This document shows positions 17,979 through 27,962 of a stretch of 49,124 nt of DNA, piece after piece (position 1 is the stretch's first letter; each line of letters starts with the position of its first letter). The DNA lies in the NCBI GenBank assembly GCA_019310785.1, contig JAFDDR010000002.1, positions 1 to 49,124 of the forward strand. The letters run 5' to 3'. This DNA is from Deltaproteobacteria bacterium (GTDB lineage Bacteria > Desulfobacterota > DSM-4660 > Desulfatiglandales > Desulfatiglandaceae). A program made the position numbers and the translations under genes. The notes under the pieces are model-generated. The model was given only the letters and a program-made list of their open reading frames with translations, was not told the origin of the DNA and ran no database searches.

Positions 17979-18794
17979 CTAAGTAGCCGCTTCCTCCACC
18001 TCCATAATCTGCAGCTCCGGCGATATACTCAACACAACCTGGTTCACCGTAAACGAATCAGACCCGTACTTTGCCGTGTCTCCCGGATTCAGATACAAGT
18101 CACAAGACGCGCACCGGTAGGCCAGATCTCCGTCAATATCCCGCTTGTAAGTCACGTCATGGAGCCAGCTCACCTTGCTCACAAACGACTCGGTCTTGTG
18201 CCCGGTCAGTATAATGGACTGATTCCGGCCCCCTTCATCAACCCGGATTCCGTCAGGGTCTAAATCGGCCCTTATGATCTCCTCCTGGTACTCGATCACG
18301 CCGTGCAGTTCATAGGCCATTTCAATGATCATCTCGCCGTTTGACCTGGCGTTTATGGCCGCCTCATAATCGGTCCCCGGGATCACCGCGGCGAGAAAGG
18401 TCGGGTCCCCGGATTTGCGCCGGGCCTGGAACGATGTCATGGGGATGGTGATATCTGCCACAGGCGGGGTTTCATTATCTCCGGTCAGGGTCAGATAATA
18501 GTATTTGGTGGCCAGATTCCCGTATGCTTCAACCCATGCTTTCCAAGCTGCACCGTCCCAGACTTTCATTGAACCAGCGCCCAGAATCAACACAGCAGGA
18601 TCGGTTATGGGTATTTGAAACTGTGACATCCCGGAACCGGTCAGACTAAGAATTGCAGCAGCGGCAGGAACTTGCTGTTGGATGCCATTAGACCCGCTCA
18701 ATACCAACGTGGCGGCAGCTAAAGGAATCTGCTGCTGAACACCGCCCGAAGCAGTCAGATTAATAATTGCAGGCGGGAGTGCCACCGTCGTCAT
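17979..18794 (-). CDS. phage structural protein
   Basis: 271-aa ORF with repeated LTxSGxxQxQIPxAAAxLxLxG segments. Confidence 0.5.
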   Translation of the reverse strand: MTTVALPPAIINLTASGGVQQQIPLAAATLVLSGSNGIQQQVPAAAAILSLTGSGMSQFQIPITDPAVLILGAGSMKVWDGAAWKAWVEAYGNLATKYYYLTLTGDNETPPVADITIPMTSFQARRKSGDPTFLAAVIPGTDYEAAINARSNGEMIIEMAYELHGVIEYQEEIIRADLDPDGIRVDEGGRNQSIILTGHKTESFVSKVSWLHDVTYKRDIDGDLAYRCASCDLYLNPGDTAKYGSDSFTVNQVVLSISPELQIMEVEEAAT

Positions 18795-19624
18795 TATGTC
18801 CCCCTTATAATAACATTTTCAAGCAGCAAGCTCGTTCCATCCGTAACCGTGTAATCCGTCCCGAAATCAGTACAGTGAATAATGGTGCCAAGTTCTTTGA
18901 GAGAAAAATTATCAAAGTCACCCGCCGCCGCAGCGTTTGTCTTTGAATATATCCTCAGCTCATGCGCGCCGGTAAACGATTCATCGGCAATAAAATCAAT
19001 CGTCTGGGCTGTGCCTGCAACCGCGTCACCAAGTACCTGTAAAGCCGCACCATTTATTTTGAATTCATATCCTGCCAGTGTTTCGCTATAATCGTATTGC
19101 AGCCTATATCGACCCCCAGCGACCAGGGCCGTGCCAATGTCAGTGAATGTGATTTTACAATACTGACCGGTAGCATCTGACACGAGACTCAAATCAGTAG
19201 TTTCATCAAACGTTGTTCCCAGGTCCCCATTCGTCCAATGAGTCCCTCCGCCGGTGAATGTCCGATCTATTGCCGTGGTAAAAAATTCAGTAGCTTCGAT
19301 AACATCAAAACCAAGGATTATCGCAGCTCCGGAAGGCCCTATAGATCCACCGGCAGCCGACCAACTCACATCGTCCCAGGCAATATTCACCCGGTCGTTT
19401 ACGTCGTCCTCGGTTATAACTATGTTGGCCAATGTTTTATCATTTTGGGTGTATCCATACGCAGTCGCCAATTGATCTGCTGCTATGTCCGACAAAGTCG
19501 CATGAGTATCTTTATCGAATGTAAAAGTATTATTCATCAGAATGATTTTAAACACATAAGCATTGAAAAACTCTGACAATGCTTGAAACTTTCCGTGATT
19601 TGACCAGGTTGTTACTATTGCCAT
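18794..19624 (-). CDS. phage structural/tail protein
   Basis: 276-aa ORF adjoining the next gene at 18794. Confidence 0.5.
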   Translation of the reverse strand: MAIVTTWSNHGKFQALSEFFNAYVFKIILMNNTFTFDKDTHATLSDIAADQLATAYGYTQNDKTLANIVITEDDVNDRVNIAWDDVSWSAAGGSIGPSGAAIILGFDVIEATEFFTTAIDRTFTGGGTHWTNGDLGTTFDETTDLSLVSDATGQYCKITFTDIGTALVAGGRYRLQYDYSETLAGYEFKINGAALQVLGDAVAGTAQTIDFIADESFTGAHELRIYSKTNAAAAGDFDNFSLKELGTIIHCTDFGTDYTVTDGTSLLLENVIIRGT

Positions 19625-19644
19625 GATTACCTCCTTGTTTTACT

Positions 19645-19820
19645 TCGTCACTCGTCATTCGTTGATCGTGATTCGATTATTTTCTTTAACAATCTTTAAC
19701 AATCGAATTACGAACAATCGAATTACGAACAATCGAATTACGAACAATCGAATTACGAACAATCGAATTACGAACAATCGAATTACGAACAATCGAATTA
19801 CGAACAATCGAATTACGAAT
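19645..19820. repeat. intergenic hairpin repeat with 8 x 15-bp tandem (AATCGAATTACGAAC)
   Basis: Exact 15-bp periodicity 19701-19820 (last base differs). Confidence 0.9.
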
Positions 19821-19840
19821 TGCCAGTACCGGTTATTCCT

Positions 19841-20176
19841 TTACTCCGCCACAAGCAGGGTCAATTTCAGTTGCCCGTTATCAGCCTCTATATTTTCCGG
19901 CGCACAGACAAAAAACCCGGCGCGACTCGATATGTTCAACCGGGAATAGGTCTTGATCATGTACTCCAGAGTCGCCTTCTGTGCCTCGGTGATCTCTGCC
20001 TCCACAATCAGGGTCCGATCCATATCCGAATAACCCGAGTCATTCACGACTGCATCGCCGTCAAGCGTGGCTCTCCTGGACACTCTCCGGCTGAAACGGT
20101 CAAGCTTGCTCCCGTCCGGATCCTCCTGCAGCACAACCACATAGCTGCTCGATATCTGTGTGGTGATGGATATCAT
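19841..20176 (-). CDS. small tail protein
   Basis: 111-aa ORF between tape measure and tail-tip genes. Confidence 0.45.
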   Translation of the reverse strand: MISITTQISSSYVVVLQEDPDGSKLDRFSRRVSRRATLDGDAVVNDSGYSDMDRTLIVEAEITEAQKATLEYMIKTYSRLNISSRAGFFVCAPENIEADNGQLKLTLLVAE

Positions 20177-20346
20177 GAAACGTTCCCCTATGGTTTTGAT
20201 TTGTTACTTACCAATCGTTTGGGGTTATCGATAACCGCTTCCGGAACGTTGAAATTGGAAATTAGAAATTCGGTTTTCATATGTGTGCGGACCCTGTTCC
20301 GCTTCCTAATTTCCAGTTTCCAGTTTCGAGCCGTGAAACGGCTCAC

Positions 20347-23088
20347 CTACGTCGCTGCCAATAAAAACTCCGCCCCGCTCTTATTTGCCCTGACCTGTAC
20401 CTTCTTCAGCAGCTTCCACATAAACGCTTCCATTTCCGGTTCCAGACCGTGGGCGTCTATCTCAATAGTACCCCCACCTGCTTCACTCGATGACTTCATG
20501 ACATAAGCCGCTTGATACAACTGAGTAGCCGCTGCATTAATGTTATCTGCCAGCTGTCTTTGAATATCCATCTGCTGCTGTATCGCCCTTTCTATTTGCA
20601 GTCTGGTGCGTAGATTATCGGCATTTTCCAGAGCGTCAAACAGATCAGGCAGACCTGAAGGGTCAAATATATCCTCTATGGGAATAGGCTTATCCTTGAA
20701 CTGGGACGTAACCTGGTCGTATATGCCTCCCACACCCTCTCCTATATCCAATCCTATATTAACCGGCCCCATTGACGCAGGACTGAGATACTGCTTTATT
20801 TTATTTCTGGTATCTTCAAGCTCCTTGTCATCAACATCAACCCCGAGATCAATCTTGTTATCCTCGAGTTCCTCATCAATCTGGTCCAGAAAATCTTCTA
20901 TTCCCTCAAAGGCATCGGGATCCATACCCATCGAGTCAATAGAGTCCTGGGTTTCCTGTAAAGTGTCCAGGGCCTCCCTATTATCGATTGTGAGTGTCTT
21001 TATGGCCTCTGCATATTCCCATTCAGCCATCGCGTCATTTACTATAGCTAAGTTACGCTTAAACGGATCTATGTCAGCATCAATGTCTACTTCAGCACCC
21101 TTCAGGCCACCGACTGCGTCACCCAGTTCTATTGTTTCATCCGTGACCCTGCTTAACGCGATTTTTTGAGCGTTCAAAAAAGCCTCATTTTCCTTTAATG
21201 TCTGGCTCGCGCTCTTCTGGGTCCCGGTCCAGTTGAGGAGTTTGTCGGTCCACTCGATCACCGCGGCCGCACCCTTACGCACGGCCGGCACATTATCGTG
21301 TATAATAGTCCCTGCCGCATACCCGGCCGCGGCTGCCAGACCCAGCATCCCGGCCTTGCCGGCGGTAGTCCCGATAACCGCATTAATGGCAGCGGGGATG
21401 CCCTTGATACTGGCCAGCATAGTGGAGGCGGACCCGGAAAACGACAGGAGCGTCTTTCCCGCCGAGACCCCGGCCATGGCATAAAATGCCCCGCTCAGAC
21501 CGGTTAGGCCCGATGTCAGCGGCGTCACCAATCCGGCGACCTTATTTACGGCCTGGCCAAAGCCCAATATCTTGCCCACAAACTCCTGCACATCGGCCCC
21601 GCCCTGGGAGAACTTGTCTATCCCCTCGCTCAGACCCCGGATAAAGGGCTCCCAGGCATCTAATAAACCACTAACGACATTATTCAGGGCTGCGCCCGCA
21701 TCGATAATCTTCTGCATGGCCTGGGCCAGGCCCTCGGGCGTGGTCAGATCCACATCGCCGAACATGGCGTCAAAGAGATCCCCGATTTCATCGAGCACAC
21801 CCTCTAAAGAACCGGTAAATCCGCTCCAATCCACCTGTTTGAGGGCCTCGGGCATGGCCTTGGCGATCCCCTCAAACATGCCGCCGATGTTATCGGCCAT
21901 ATCGCCCACCACATTCAGCAGGTCGTCAAAGGCGCCGGATTCGGCCAGATCCTGCAAGGTGTTTTCAATATCAGTGGCCCCGGCAATGGCCCTTGTGGCC
22001 GAGTCCCTGAACTTGTCTCCAATCACTGTGGCGAGATTGGTAAATCCCACCTTAAACCGTTCTACAGCCACCTCGCCGGCCGCCAATCTATCGGCCACCT
22101 CTTTGGCTGCGGATCCGGCGGAATTCAGCGCGGTCTTTGTGATGTCAGTGGATTTACTGAGATTATCAAAAACCTGGACCATCCTGGCCGACTGTTGTAT
22201 ACCCACCAACTGCTGTGTGACAAAGAGCTTTTGTGTGTCATCAAGGGTCAAAAAGGCCGTTGACACGTCATAGAGGATATCCTTACCCGAGCGGAGATTG
22301 CCGTTTGCGTCTGCCTGGGCCACACCGATGGATGCCAGGGCCTCCCTTACCGGCTTGGAGTCATCCACCAATTTTAACAGCCCGGTCTTCAGGGCTATGG
22401 CCGCCTCATCCCCGGACCGGAATACCTCAATCACAGGGGTGATCACCCCGGCAGTCTCTTCAAATGAAAAATTCATGGCCTTGGCAATGGGCGAGATCCC
22501 GGCCATGCCCCGGCCCAACTGCTCCACGTCCGTGGCGTAATTATTACTGACCTCGTTAAGGATATTTATAAGACGGGCTGCATCGGACGCGGGCGCGTCA
22601 AAGCCCTTTAAGGCCGCAATCAAAACATCGCTGGCCTCGGCCGCCTCTAAGTCCCCGGCAATCACCAGATCCAGGGCGTCCTTTGTCAGAATCATTGCCT
22701 CCTTAACTGTGAAACCGGCCTGCTTGAATGCGGCCGTGCTCTTCAGCACATTGGAGGCGCTCACCCCGTATTCGCTGGACAGCTCAAAGGCATGTTCCCG
22801 GGCGGAATCAAGCAGCTCGATCTCCTCGCCGATGACCTTTTTCAGATCAATAGTGGCCCCTTCAAACTCGATGGATTTGGCATAGGCATAGGCCAGACCC
22901 CCGGCCGCCAATGCCCCTAAGGCCGCCTCGGTCTTGAGTACGCCCGCGGCCACATCGGCCAGGGGCTGTGTCACGCTCTGGGTCTTTGAGGCAAACCGGT
23001 CCAGGGACCCGGTAACGGTCATCATGGTCTTGGACACGTTGTCTGTACCCGAGAATATGATTTCTACTGTTTTTTCAAGATCAGCCAT
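20347..23088 (-). CDS. tail tape measure protein
   Basis: 913 aa; ATIDLKKVIGEEIELLDSAREHAFELSSEYGVSASNVLKSTAAFKQAGF tape-measure-type core. Confidence 0.85.
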   Translation of the reverse strand: MADLEKTVEIIFSGTDNVSKTMMTVTGSLDRFASKTQSVTQPLADVAAGVLKTEAALGALAAGGLAYAYAKSIEFEGATIDLKKVIGEEIELLDSAREHAFELSSEYGVSASNVLKSTAAFKQAGFTVKEAMILTKDALDLVIAGDLEAAEASDVLIAALKGFDAPASDAARLINILNEVSNNYATDVEQLGRGMAGISPIAKAMNFSFEETAGVITPVIEVFRSGDEAAIALKTGLLKLVDDSKPVREALASIGVAQADANGNLRSGKDILYDVSTAFLTLDDTQKLFVTQQLVGIQQSARMVQVFDNLSKSTDITKTALNSAGSAAKEVADRLAAGEVAVERFKVGFTNLATVIGDKFRDSATRAIAGATDIENTLQDLAESGAFDDLLNVVGDMADNIGGMFEGIAKAMPEALKQVDWSGFTGSLEGVLDEIGDLFDAMFGDVDLTTPEGLAQAMQKIIDAGAALNNVVSGLLDAWEPFIRGLSEGIDKFSQGGADVQEFVGKILGFGQAVNKVAGLVTPLTSGLTGLSGAFYAMAGVSAGKTLLSFSGSASTMLASIKGIPAAINAVIGTTAGKAGMLGLAAAAGYAAGTIIHDNVPAVRKGAAAVIEWTDKLLNWTGTQKSASQTLKENEAFLNAQKIALSRVTDETIELGDAVGGLKGAEVDIDADIDPFKRNLAIVNDAMAEWEYAEAIKTLTIDNREALDTLQETQDSIDSMGMDPDAFEGIEDFLDQIDEELEDNKIDLGVDVDDKELEDTRNKIKQYLSPASMGPVNIGLDIGEGVGGIYDQVTSQFKDKPIPIEDIFDPSGLPDLFDALENADNLRTRLQIERAIQQQMDIQRQLADNINAAATQLYQAAYVMKSSSEAGGGTIEIDAHGLEPEMEAFMWKLLKKVQVRANKSGAEFLLAAT

Positions 23089-23123
23089 GTGTCGCTCCGA
23101 TAGGCGTAAGGCGCAAGGTTTAG

Positions 23124-23210
23124 TTCGTTGCTCGTCATTCGGCTGTTCGTTGTTCGATTATTTTCTTTTCCTCCATTTTTCTTTAACAATCGAATCCCGA
23201 ATTACGAACA
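23124..23210. repeat. intergenic hairpin repeat block
   Basis: ctcgtcattcggctgttcgttgttcgattattttc...ctttaacaatcgaatcccgaattacgaac. Confidence 0.75.
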
Positions 23211-23306
23211 TTATCTCCCTCTCTGTGTCCCCTGCCCGCAATGCTTCGCAACCTGCCCGCCAGTGCCAGGCGATGGCAGGCGGGCGCGAGGCAGGCGGGT
23301 CTGTGG

Positions 23307-23899
23307 CTATTGTTTTGAATCGAAATAATTCGCCCATAGCTGCAGCTCCACGTCGGTCAAAAATCCATAGGGAAAGAGATCCGGGCGGGTCTCATAGAGG
23401 AAGGAATGGTTGATGTGACAGAGGGCCAGGGAGGCCCTCACGCTCATGTCTTGCCAGAGGATGTCGACTTTTTTTTTGTATCAAAGCCCATACCGGTCAG
23501 GCGGTTGATGGTATTGGTAATGGAATAAAACTCGATCGGATAGACCCGGCAGATCTTTATGGCCAGTTCAATATCGGCGGCGGGCTCAACCGATCCCAGG
23601 ACCAGCATCTCCAACCGCTTGGCAATATCGTCAGGTACATCTTCCCGGGCTCCCACCAGTTTACGTACGGCCTCGGCCTTTTTGGCTGACACGGCCGAGA
23701 CAATCCCCTCTAACACGGCCTCGATGTTCCGGTTCCGCTCGGCAGATGCGTTGGCCACCCCCAACTCCTGGCCGTTCAGACCCCGGACCCGCCACACCGG
23801 CTTTTTATCCTCACCGAAAAAATCCTTCATATCCGGGACCGGCACATCCTCTTCCCGGGCCACAAACTGGGCAGACATAAACTTCTTCACATCAAACAT
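23307..23899 (-). CDS. tail assembly chaperone, -1 frameshift product (G-T-like)
   Basis: A AAA AAG slip site near 23468-23474; -1 frame extends as VDILWQDMSVRASLALCHINHSFLYETRPDLFPYGFLTDVELQLWANYFDSKQ*. Confidence 0.75.
23444..23899 (-). CDS. tail assembly chaperone (G-like, zero-frame product)
   Basis: 151-aa ORF immediately upstream of the tape measure. Confidence 0.75.
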   Translation of the reverse strand: MFDVKKFMSAQFVAREEDVPVPDMKDFFGEDKKPVWRVRGLNGQELGVANASAERNRNIEAVLEGIVSAVSAKKAEAVRKLVGAREDVPDDIAKRLEMLVLGSVEPAADIELAIKICRVYPIEFYSITNTINRLTGMGFDTKKKSTSSGKT

Positions 23900-23920
23900 T
23901 CGTTACTCCTGTTCTGCTTT

Positions 23921-24026
23921 CATTCGTCATTTGTCACTCGGCTGTTCGTCGTTCGATTGTTTTTTTTAATAATCGAATAACGAACAATCGAGGTAAGCGA
24001 AGACTCCGAACCCTGAATTACGAACA
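23921..24026. repeat. intergenic hairpin repeat block
   Basis: cattcgtcatttgtcactcggctgttcgtcgttcgattg...aatcgaataacgaacaatcgaggtaagcgaagactccga. Confidence 0.8.
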
Positions 24027-24041
24027 GTAAATCCCTGCCCC

Positions 24042-25064
24042 TTAACTTGCCGCCCTCTGTGACACTTCCTCGGCGCTGATGGTTGCCCCCGCGGTCAGGT
24101 TATCCCCTGCCGGATATGTGGGCGCGATCCCGAGTTTCCCCTGGCAAATGATATACGGATCCTTAAGCCGGTTCTGCTTGAACTTGAAGAGGAGAATCTC
24201 ATTGGCCAACTTGATCAGGTTGTCGGTTATCCCATCCAGGGGGTAGAAGGTGAACGATCCCTGGCCTAAGCTCGCCGTGCTGGCCCCGATCGTGCCCCCG
24301 TACACCTGTTTCGAACTCACGGAATGAGAGTTCTCGGGCGGGACAAAGTTCTCGGCCCTGGGCAGCTCGGCCCAGATCGGCTCGTAATACTCGGCATAGA
24401 CCTTTTTCCCGGCAGTTGTAGACCCGGCGTCATCAGAATGGATCAGGGGAAGGGCCGAAATAAAGTCAATCCCCGCATATCCAACCACCTGATCGGTCAC
24501 GCGGATCCGCTTCTCATCCCATGTGGGATAATCCCACCGCTCCACGTGGGTCCCAACTACCTGGAAGATCTCATCGGCGGTAACTACTGCTGCAGCAACA
24601 CTGGTGAGTCTCACCTGGGCAATCTCGATGGACCCGGTGGGTATCCACGGAGGCCCGCCGTTGGCACCTCTGGTCGTCGAAAATTCCGTGTGATCGGTCC
24701 CGGCCACAATAGCAACGGATCCGCCAGAATCGATGGTCACGGAATTGATGATATGAGTATCGGTAGTTACACCACGGGTTATGTCCTCATCTGCCGCGGC
24801 CCCCACATCGGTTTCAACCCCGGCCAGATAGCAGATCAGGGCGGCCACATCGATCTTGTCATCGCTCCCTGATACACCCGGGATCACGGCCCCGCCGGTC
24901 ATGAGCCCGTTGGGTCTCACCACAGGGGAATACCCGTCCCGGTTGGACCAGAAATTGGCCGCAGAATTAAAGGTAATATGGTCCCCGTCATCGGTCAGGG
25001 CAACCATGGCCGTCGGATCCTGCCCGGCCTCGTAATAAAATATTGCATTTTCTGCTGTTGGCAT
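24042..25064 (-). CDS. major tail tube protein
   Basis: Position between tail terminator and chaperone genes; start MPTAENAIFYYEAGQDPT. Confidence 0.55.
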   Translation of the reverse strand: MPTAENAIFYYEAGQDPTAMVALTDDGDHITFNSAANFWSNRDGYSPVVRPNGLMTGGAVIPGVSGSDDKIDVAALICYLAGVETDVGAAADEDITRGVTTDTHIINSVTIDSGGSVAIVAGTDHTEFSTTRGANGGPPWIPTGSIEIAQVRLTSVAAAVVTADEIFQVVGTHVERWDYPTWDEKRIRVTDQVVGYAGIDFISALPLIHSDDAGSTTAGKKVYAEYYEPIWAELPRAENFVPPENSHSVSSKQVYGGTIGASTASLGQGSFTFYPLDGITDNLIKLANEILLFKFKQNRLKDPYIICQGKLGIAPTYPAGDNLTAGATISAEEVSQRAAS

Positions 25065-25161
25065 TTGTCTACCTCCGTTTCTGGATACTGGATACTGGAT
25101 ACTGCCTGCCCGCAACGCTCTCGCTTGCGCGGCGGGCGGGGATCCTGGATACAGCTCCCAT

Positions 25162-25338
25162 TCAAGATTCGATGTTCGATGTTGGATGTTGGACGTTTAT
25201 CTTTTCCAACAGTTTCTCCCCATCCTCCTGGGTCAGCTCCTTATCCACATGCCAGCCCTCGGGCTTCACCTCCCGCAGATACATATTGACCACATGGGCC
25301 AGCTTTCTCCCGTATCTCTCAATTGGTGTATTTTCCAT
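25162..25338 (-). CDS. small hypothetical protein
   Basis: Start MENTPIERYGRKLAHVVNMYLREVKPEG. Confidence 0.4.
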   Translation of the reverse strand: MENTPIERYGRKLAHVVNMYLREVKPEGWHVDKELTQEDGEKLLEKINVQHPTSNIES

Positions 25339-25350
25339 TTGTTCTCCTCC

Positions 25351-25464
25351 CTTCGTCACTCGTCATTCGGCTGCTCGTCAATCGATTACTGTTTTTCTTT
25401 TTTTTAATAATCGAATAGCGAATAATCGAGGTAAGCGAAGACTCCGATGACGAGTGACGAACAT
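25351..25464. repeat. intergenic hairpin repeat block
   Basis: cttcgtcactcgtcattcggctgctcgtcaatcgatta...taataatcgaatagcgaataatcgaggtaagcgaagactccga. Confidence 0.8.
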
Positions 25465-25480
25465 CATACTTACACCTTCG

Positions 25481-26188
25481 TTATTGGTGATACGGATCCC
25501 CGCTCAACGTCCGATACTTGATATTCCAGTTTGTCACCACGCCGGTGGCTTCATCTGCCCCTTCCGGGTACTCATCGATCCCTCCGCCCGCGTACTCTAT
25601 AGCCTCGGCAAATCCGCCGGCGGTTCCGTCCACCGGATCCGTGCCGGTAGGTGCTCCGGCAATGGTGGCAACATTCAGATCGGTCCCCACATCGAGATTC
25701 TCGGCCTGGAATGTCCCGGTCACCCTTCTCAGGGTCAGGGTCCCGGCCGCGTCGCCGCCGGCCCATGTACCCGTCGCAACACTCACGCCGGTCACATAAC
25801 CGGTGGCTCCACCCGTGGCGCCCTCGATGGTATCCCCCACCTCGATCTCGTAGGTCCCGCCCGAGGTAAAAGAGAGAGACCACACGATCCCCACCATTGC
25901 CTCTATCAGATCACCCAACAGCAGTTCCGCCACAACAGACGGATTGACATCCGCATGCAGCTTGAGCCCTTCCACCTGCAGCGGCATCATATGCAGCCCG
26001 GCCCCGTAGTCGTACTTCATATCCTCGGTCTTGGGCCACACCACTACCCCTGGCAGTTCAGGCGGATCCAGCTTTTTCTGTACCCGTTTCACCAATGCTC
26101 CGGCCTCGGTGTTATACCCGTTGGCCGTGCGGATAATGGCTAATTTACTGATAACCGCTAAGATGATCTGTTCTCGTATGGTTTCCAT
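25481..26188 (-). CDS. tail terminator/minor tail-like protein with inserted beta-rich domain
   Basis: METIREQIILAVISKLAII...; C-terminal GTWAGGDAAGTLTLRRVTGTFQAENLDVG shared with the decoration protein. Confidence 0.5.
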   Translation of the reverse strand: METIREQIILAVISKLAIIRTANGYNTEAGALVKRVQKKLDPPELPGVVVWPKTEDMKYDYGAGLHMMPLQVEGLKLHADVNPSVVAELLLGDLIEAMVGIVWSLSFTSGGTYEIEVGDTIEGATGGATGYVTGVSVATGTWAGGDAAGTLTLRRVTGTFQAENLDVGTDLNVATIAGAPTGTDPVDGTAGGFAEAIEYAGGGIDEYPEGADEATGVVTNWNIKYRTLSGDPYHQ

Positions 26189-26194
26189 TTTTCC

Positions 26195-26287
26195 TTCGTC
26201 ACTCGTCAATCGCTATTCGGCTGTTCGTCAATCGATTATTTTCTTTTAACAATCAAATAACGAACAATCGAATCCCGAATTACGAAC
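26195..26287. repeat. intergenic hairpin repeat block
   Basis: cttcgtcactcgtcaatcgctattcggctgttcgtcaatcgattattttcttttaacaatcaaataacgaac... Confidence 0.8.
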
Positions 26288-26305
26288 ACCTTCCTCACGA
26301 TTAAT

Positions 26306-26938
26306 TTACCTCAATTTGCTGATCTCATAATTAAGCGCCCGATCCATTTCCTTCTTCAGCCTGGGTCCGGCCAGATCCAGCACCGCCTTGATGGTAGGCG
26401 GGTGACCCAATACGTCGGGCACGGCAAAGCTGAAAAGTTGTTTAATGGGAAGTCTGTATTTATGAGGTAATACACCATACCAAGCATAAGAATCTTGGGA
26501 TTTCCTAAGAGGCTGCCTGACCCCCCCCCACTCAGTACGCACAAAAACTCCCTTGTGGCCGCTCCTCATATCATCAATAAAAGCGTGCTTAATGAGGCTC
26601 CTGGACCCTTTTTTCAACACCTGGACGGTCACGCCCTTTTTTGTCTGACGGGCCTTAAAGTGTATCAGGGGCATCTGTTTTCCCTTGCATCGCACATAGG
26701 CGCTGTCATCTGCGGTCGTCATCTTTTTCACGCTGATGCTCGCACGGATCCTGGTCTTTGTAGGCGTAATAACCTTGCTCACCTCATTGGTAGCATCGGT
26801 CCTCACGCCGGTCAGGGTTTTGTTGACCGCCATCCTGGTGACTTTAGGCACCGCATCGCTCAGTCCATCGAGCAGGCTCCTCACGTCATAAAGATCCTGC
26901 TGATTTACCTCCACCCTCAATGGTTGATTCGCCGCCAT
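26306..26938 (-). CDS. minor tail protein Z-like (GPZ)
   Basis: VRSLLDGLSDAVPKVTRMAVNKTLTGVRTDATNEVSKVITPTKTRIRASISVKK. Confidence 0.7.
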   Translation of the reverse strand: MAANQPLRVEVNQQDLYDVRSLLDGLSDAVPKVTRMAVNKTLTGVRTDATNEVSKVITPTKTRIRASISVKKMTTADDSAYVRCKGKQMPLIHFKARQTKKGVTVQVLKKGSRSLIKHAFIDDMRSGHKGVFVRTEWGGVRQPLRKSQDSYAWYGVLPHKYRLPIKQLFSFAVPDVLGHPPTIKAVLDLAGPRLKKEMDRALNYEISKLR

Positions 26939-26953
26939 CCTAACGCCTTTTTC

Positions 26954-27038
26954 CTTCGTCACTCGTCAATCGCTATTCGTTATTCGATTGCTTTTTTTAA
27001 TAATCGAATCACGAACAATCGAATCCCGAATTACGAAC
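26954..27038. repeat. intergenic hairpin repeat block
   Basis: cttcgtcactcgtcaatcgctattcgttattcgattg...aataatcgaatcacgaacaatcg. Confidence 0.8.
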
Positions 27039-27045
27039 GCCATCG

Positions 27046-27360
27046 CTATGCGCTCTTCACCGCCACCTTCACAAACCGCCCGTCATTCTCCATCACATCC
27101 TTCACCGTGTAATCCGTCCCGCCCACGGTAAAGACCTCATCCCGGTCCGCTTCCTTCCCCACCTCGGCCAACCTGTATTCGATGGAGGTCTCCGATCCCC
27201 AGACCTGGGCATCCAACCCGCCCGGCTGGAAATCGGAGCCTTTCTCCAAGTTGACCTTGCACGAAACCGGATCCCCCACCGCAGGGGTGAAGACGGCGTC
27301 CTTGCCCAGCCGATCAAAGATCCGCTCTTCAGCCTTATCGAATATCTCCTCCGCGGTCAT
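27046..27360 (-). CDS. head-tail joining protein (FII-like)
   Basis: 104-aa ORF between capsid-region genes and gpZ-like gene. Confidence 0.5.
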   Translation of the reverse strand: MTAEEIFDKAEERIFDRLGKDAVFTPAVGDPVSCKVNLEKGSDFQPGGLDAQVWGSETSIEYRLAEVGKEADRDEVFTVGGTDYTVKDVMENDGRFVKVAVKSA

Positions 27361-27429
27361 CCTCTACTTCCTTGTTTTAGGTTGTTTAGGCTGAAGGCTG
27401 AAGGTATTTAGGGCTCTCCTCTTCCGTTG

Positions 27430-27511
27430 TCCTTCGTCACTCGTCAATCGCTATTCGATTACTTTCTTTAACAATCGAATAACGAATAATCGAGTCCCGA
27501 ATTACGAACAT
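27430..27511. repeat. intergenic hairpin repeat block
   Basis: ccttcgtcactcgtcaatcgctattcgattactttctttaacaatcgaataacgaataatcgagtcccgaattacgaac. Confidence 0.8.
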
Positions 27512-27527
27512 CATCCTTACGCCTTCC

Positions 27528-27869
27528 TCACACTCCCGCCCCACTACAAACATAAACGCTGTAAGTCTTATCAGCGTCAAAGCCGGTCGGCGTTACCTTG
27601 ATGGCAGTCGCATATCCCTTGAATTGCAGGATATATTGCGTGCTGTCGGTCATATCTATGGTATGGTCCCCAATATTGCCGAGCGATGCGAAATCCGTGG
27701 CCCCCGGTGTCTTAATGGACACATCGAGAGAGCCGGCCGACGGAGTCGCGCTCACCTCCAATTGAATCTGATGCTCGCGGAACCTGTCGTCGGTACCCAG
27801 GCTGATAGTCTGCGCGCCATCGGCCTGGGATTTGCCCTCAACATTTCCGACGAATATTTCACCTGACAT
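27528..27869 (-). CDS. hypothetical structural protein
   Basis: Start MSGEIFVGNVEGKSQADGAQTISLG. Confidence 0.45.
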   Translation of the reverse strand: MSGEIFVGNVEGKSQADGAQTISLGTDDRFREHQIQLEVSATPSAGSLDVSIKTPGATDFASLGNIGDHTIDMTDSTQYILQFKGYATAIKVTPTGFDADKTYSVYVCSGAGV

Positions 27870-27962
27870 GGCTTCTCCTTCGGATTGTTGACTTATGATT
27901 GATGATTTATGATTGATTTTTCTTTTTTCAATCAACAATCAACAATCAACAATCATCAATCC

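Noticed and set aside
19701-19820. CRISPR array
   Set aside because: Contiguous 15-bp tandem units with no spacers and no cas genes.
19623-19949. Plus-strand ORF with NNRITNNRIT repeats
   Set aside because: Translation of the tandem intergenic repeat, antisense to the operon, no RBS or conserved content.
20606-22540. Long plus-strand ORFs antisense to the tape measure
   Set aside because: GC-rich mirror frames of a strongly coding minus-strand gene.
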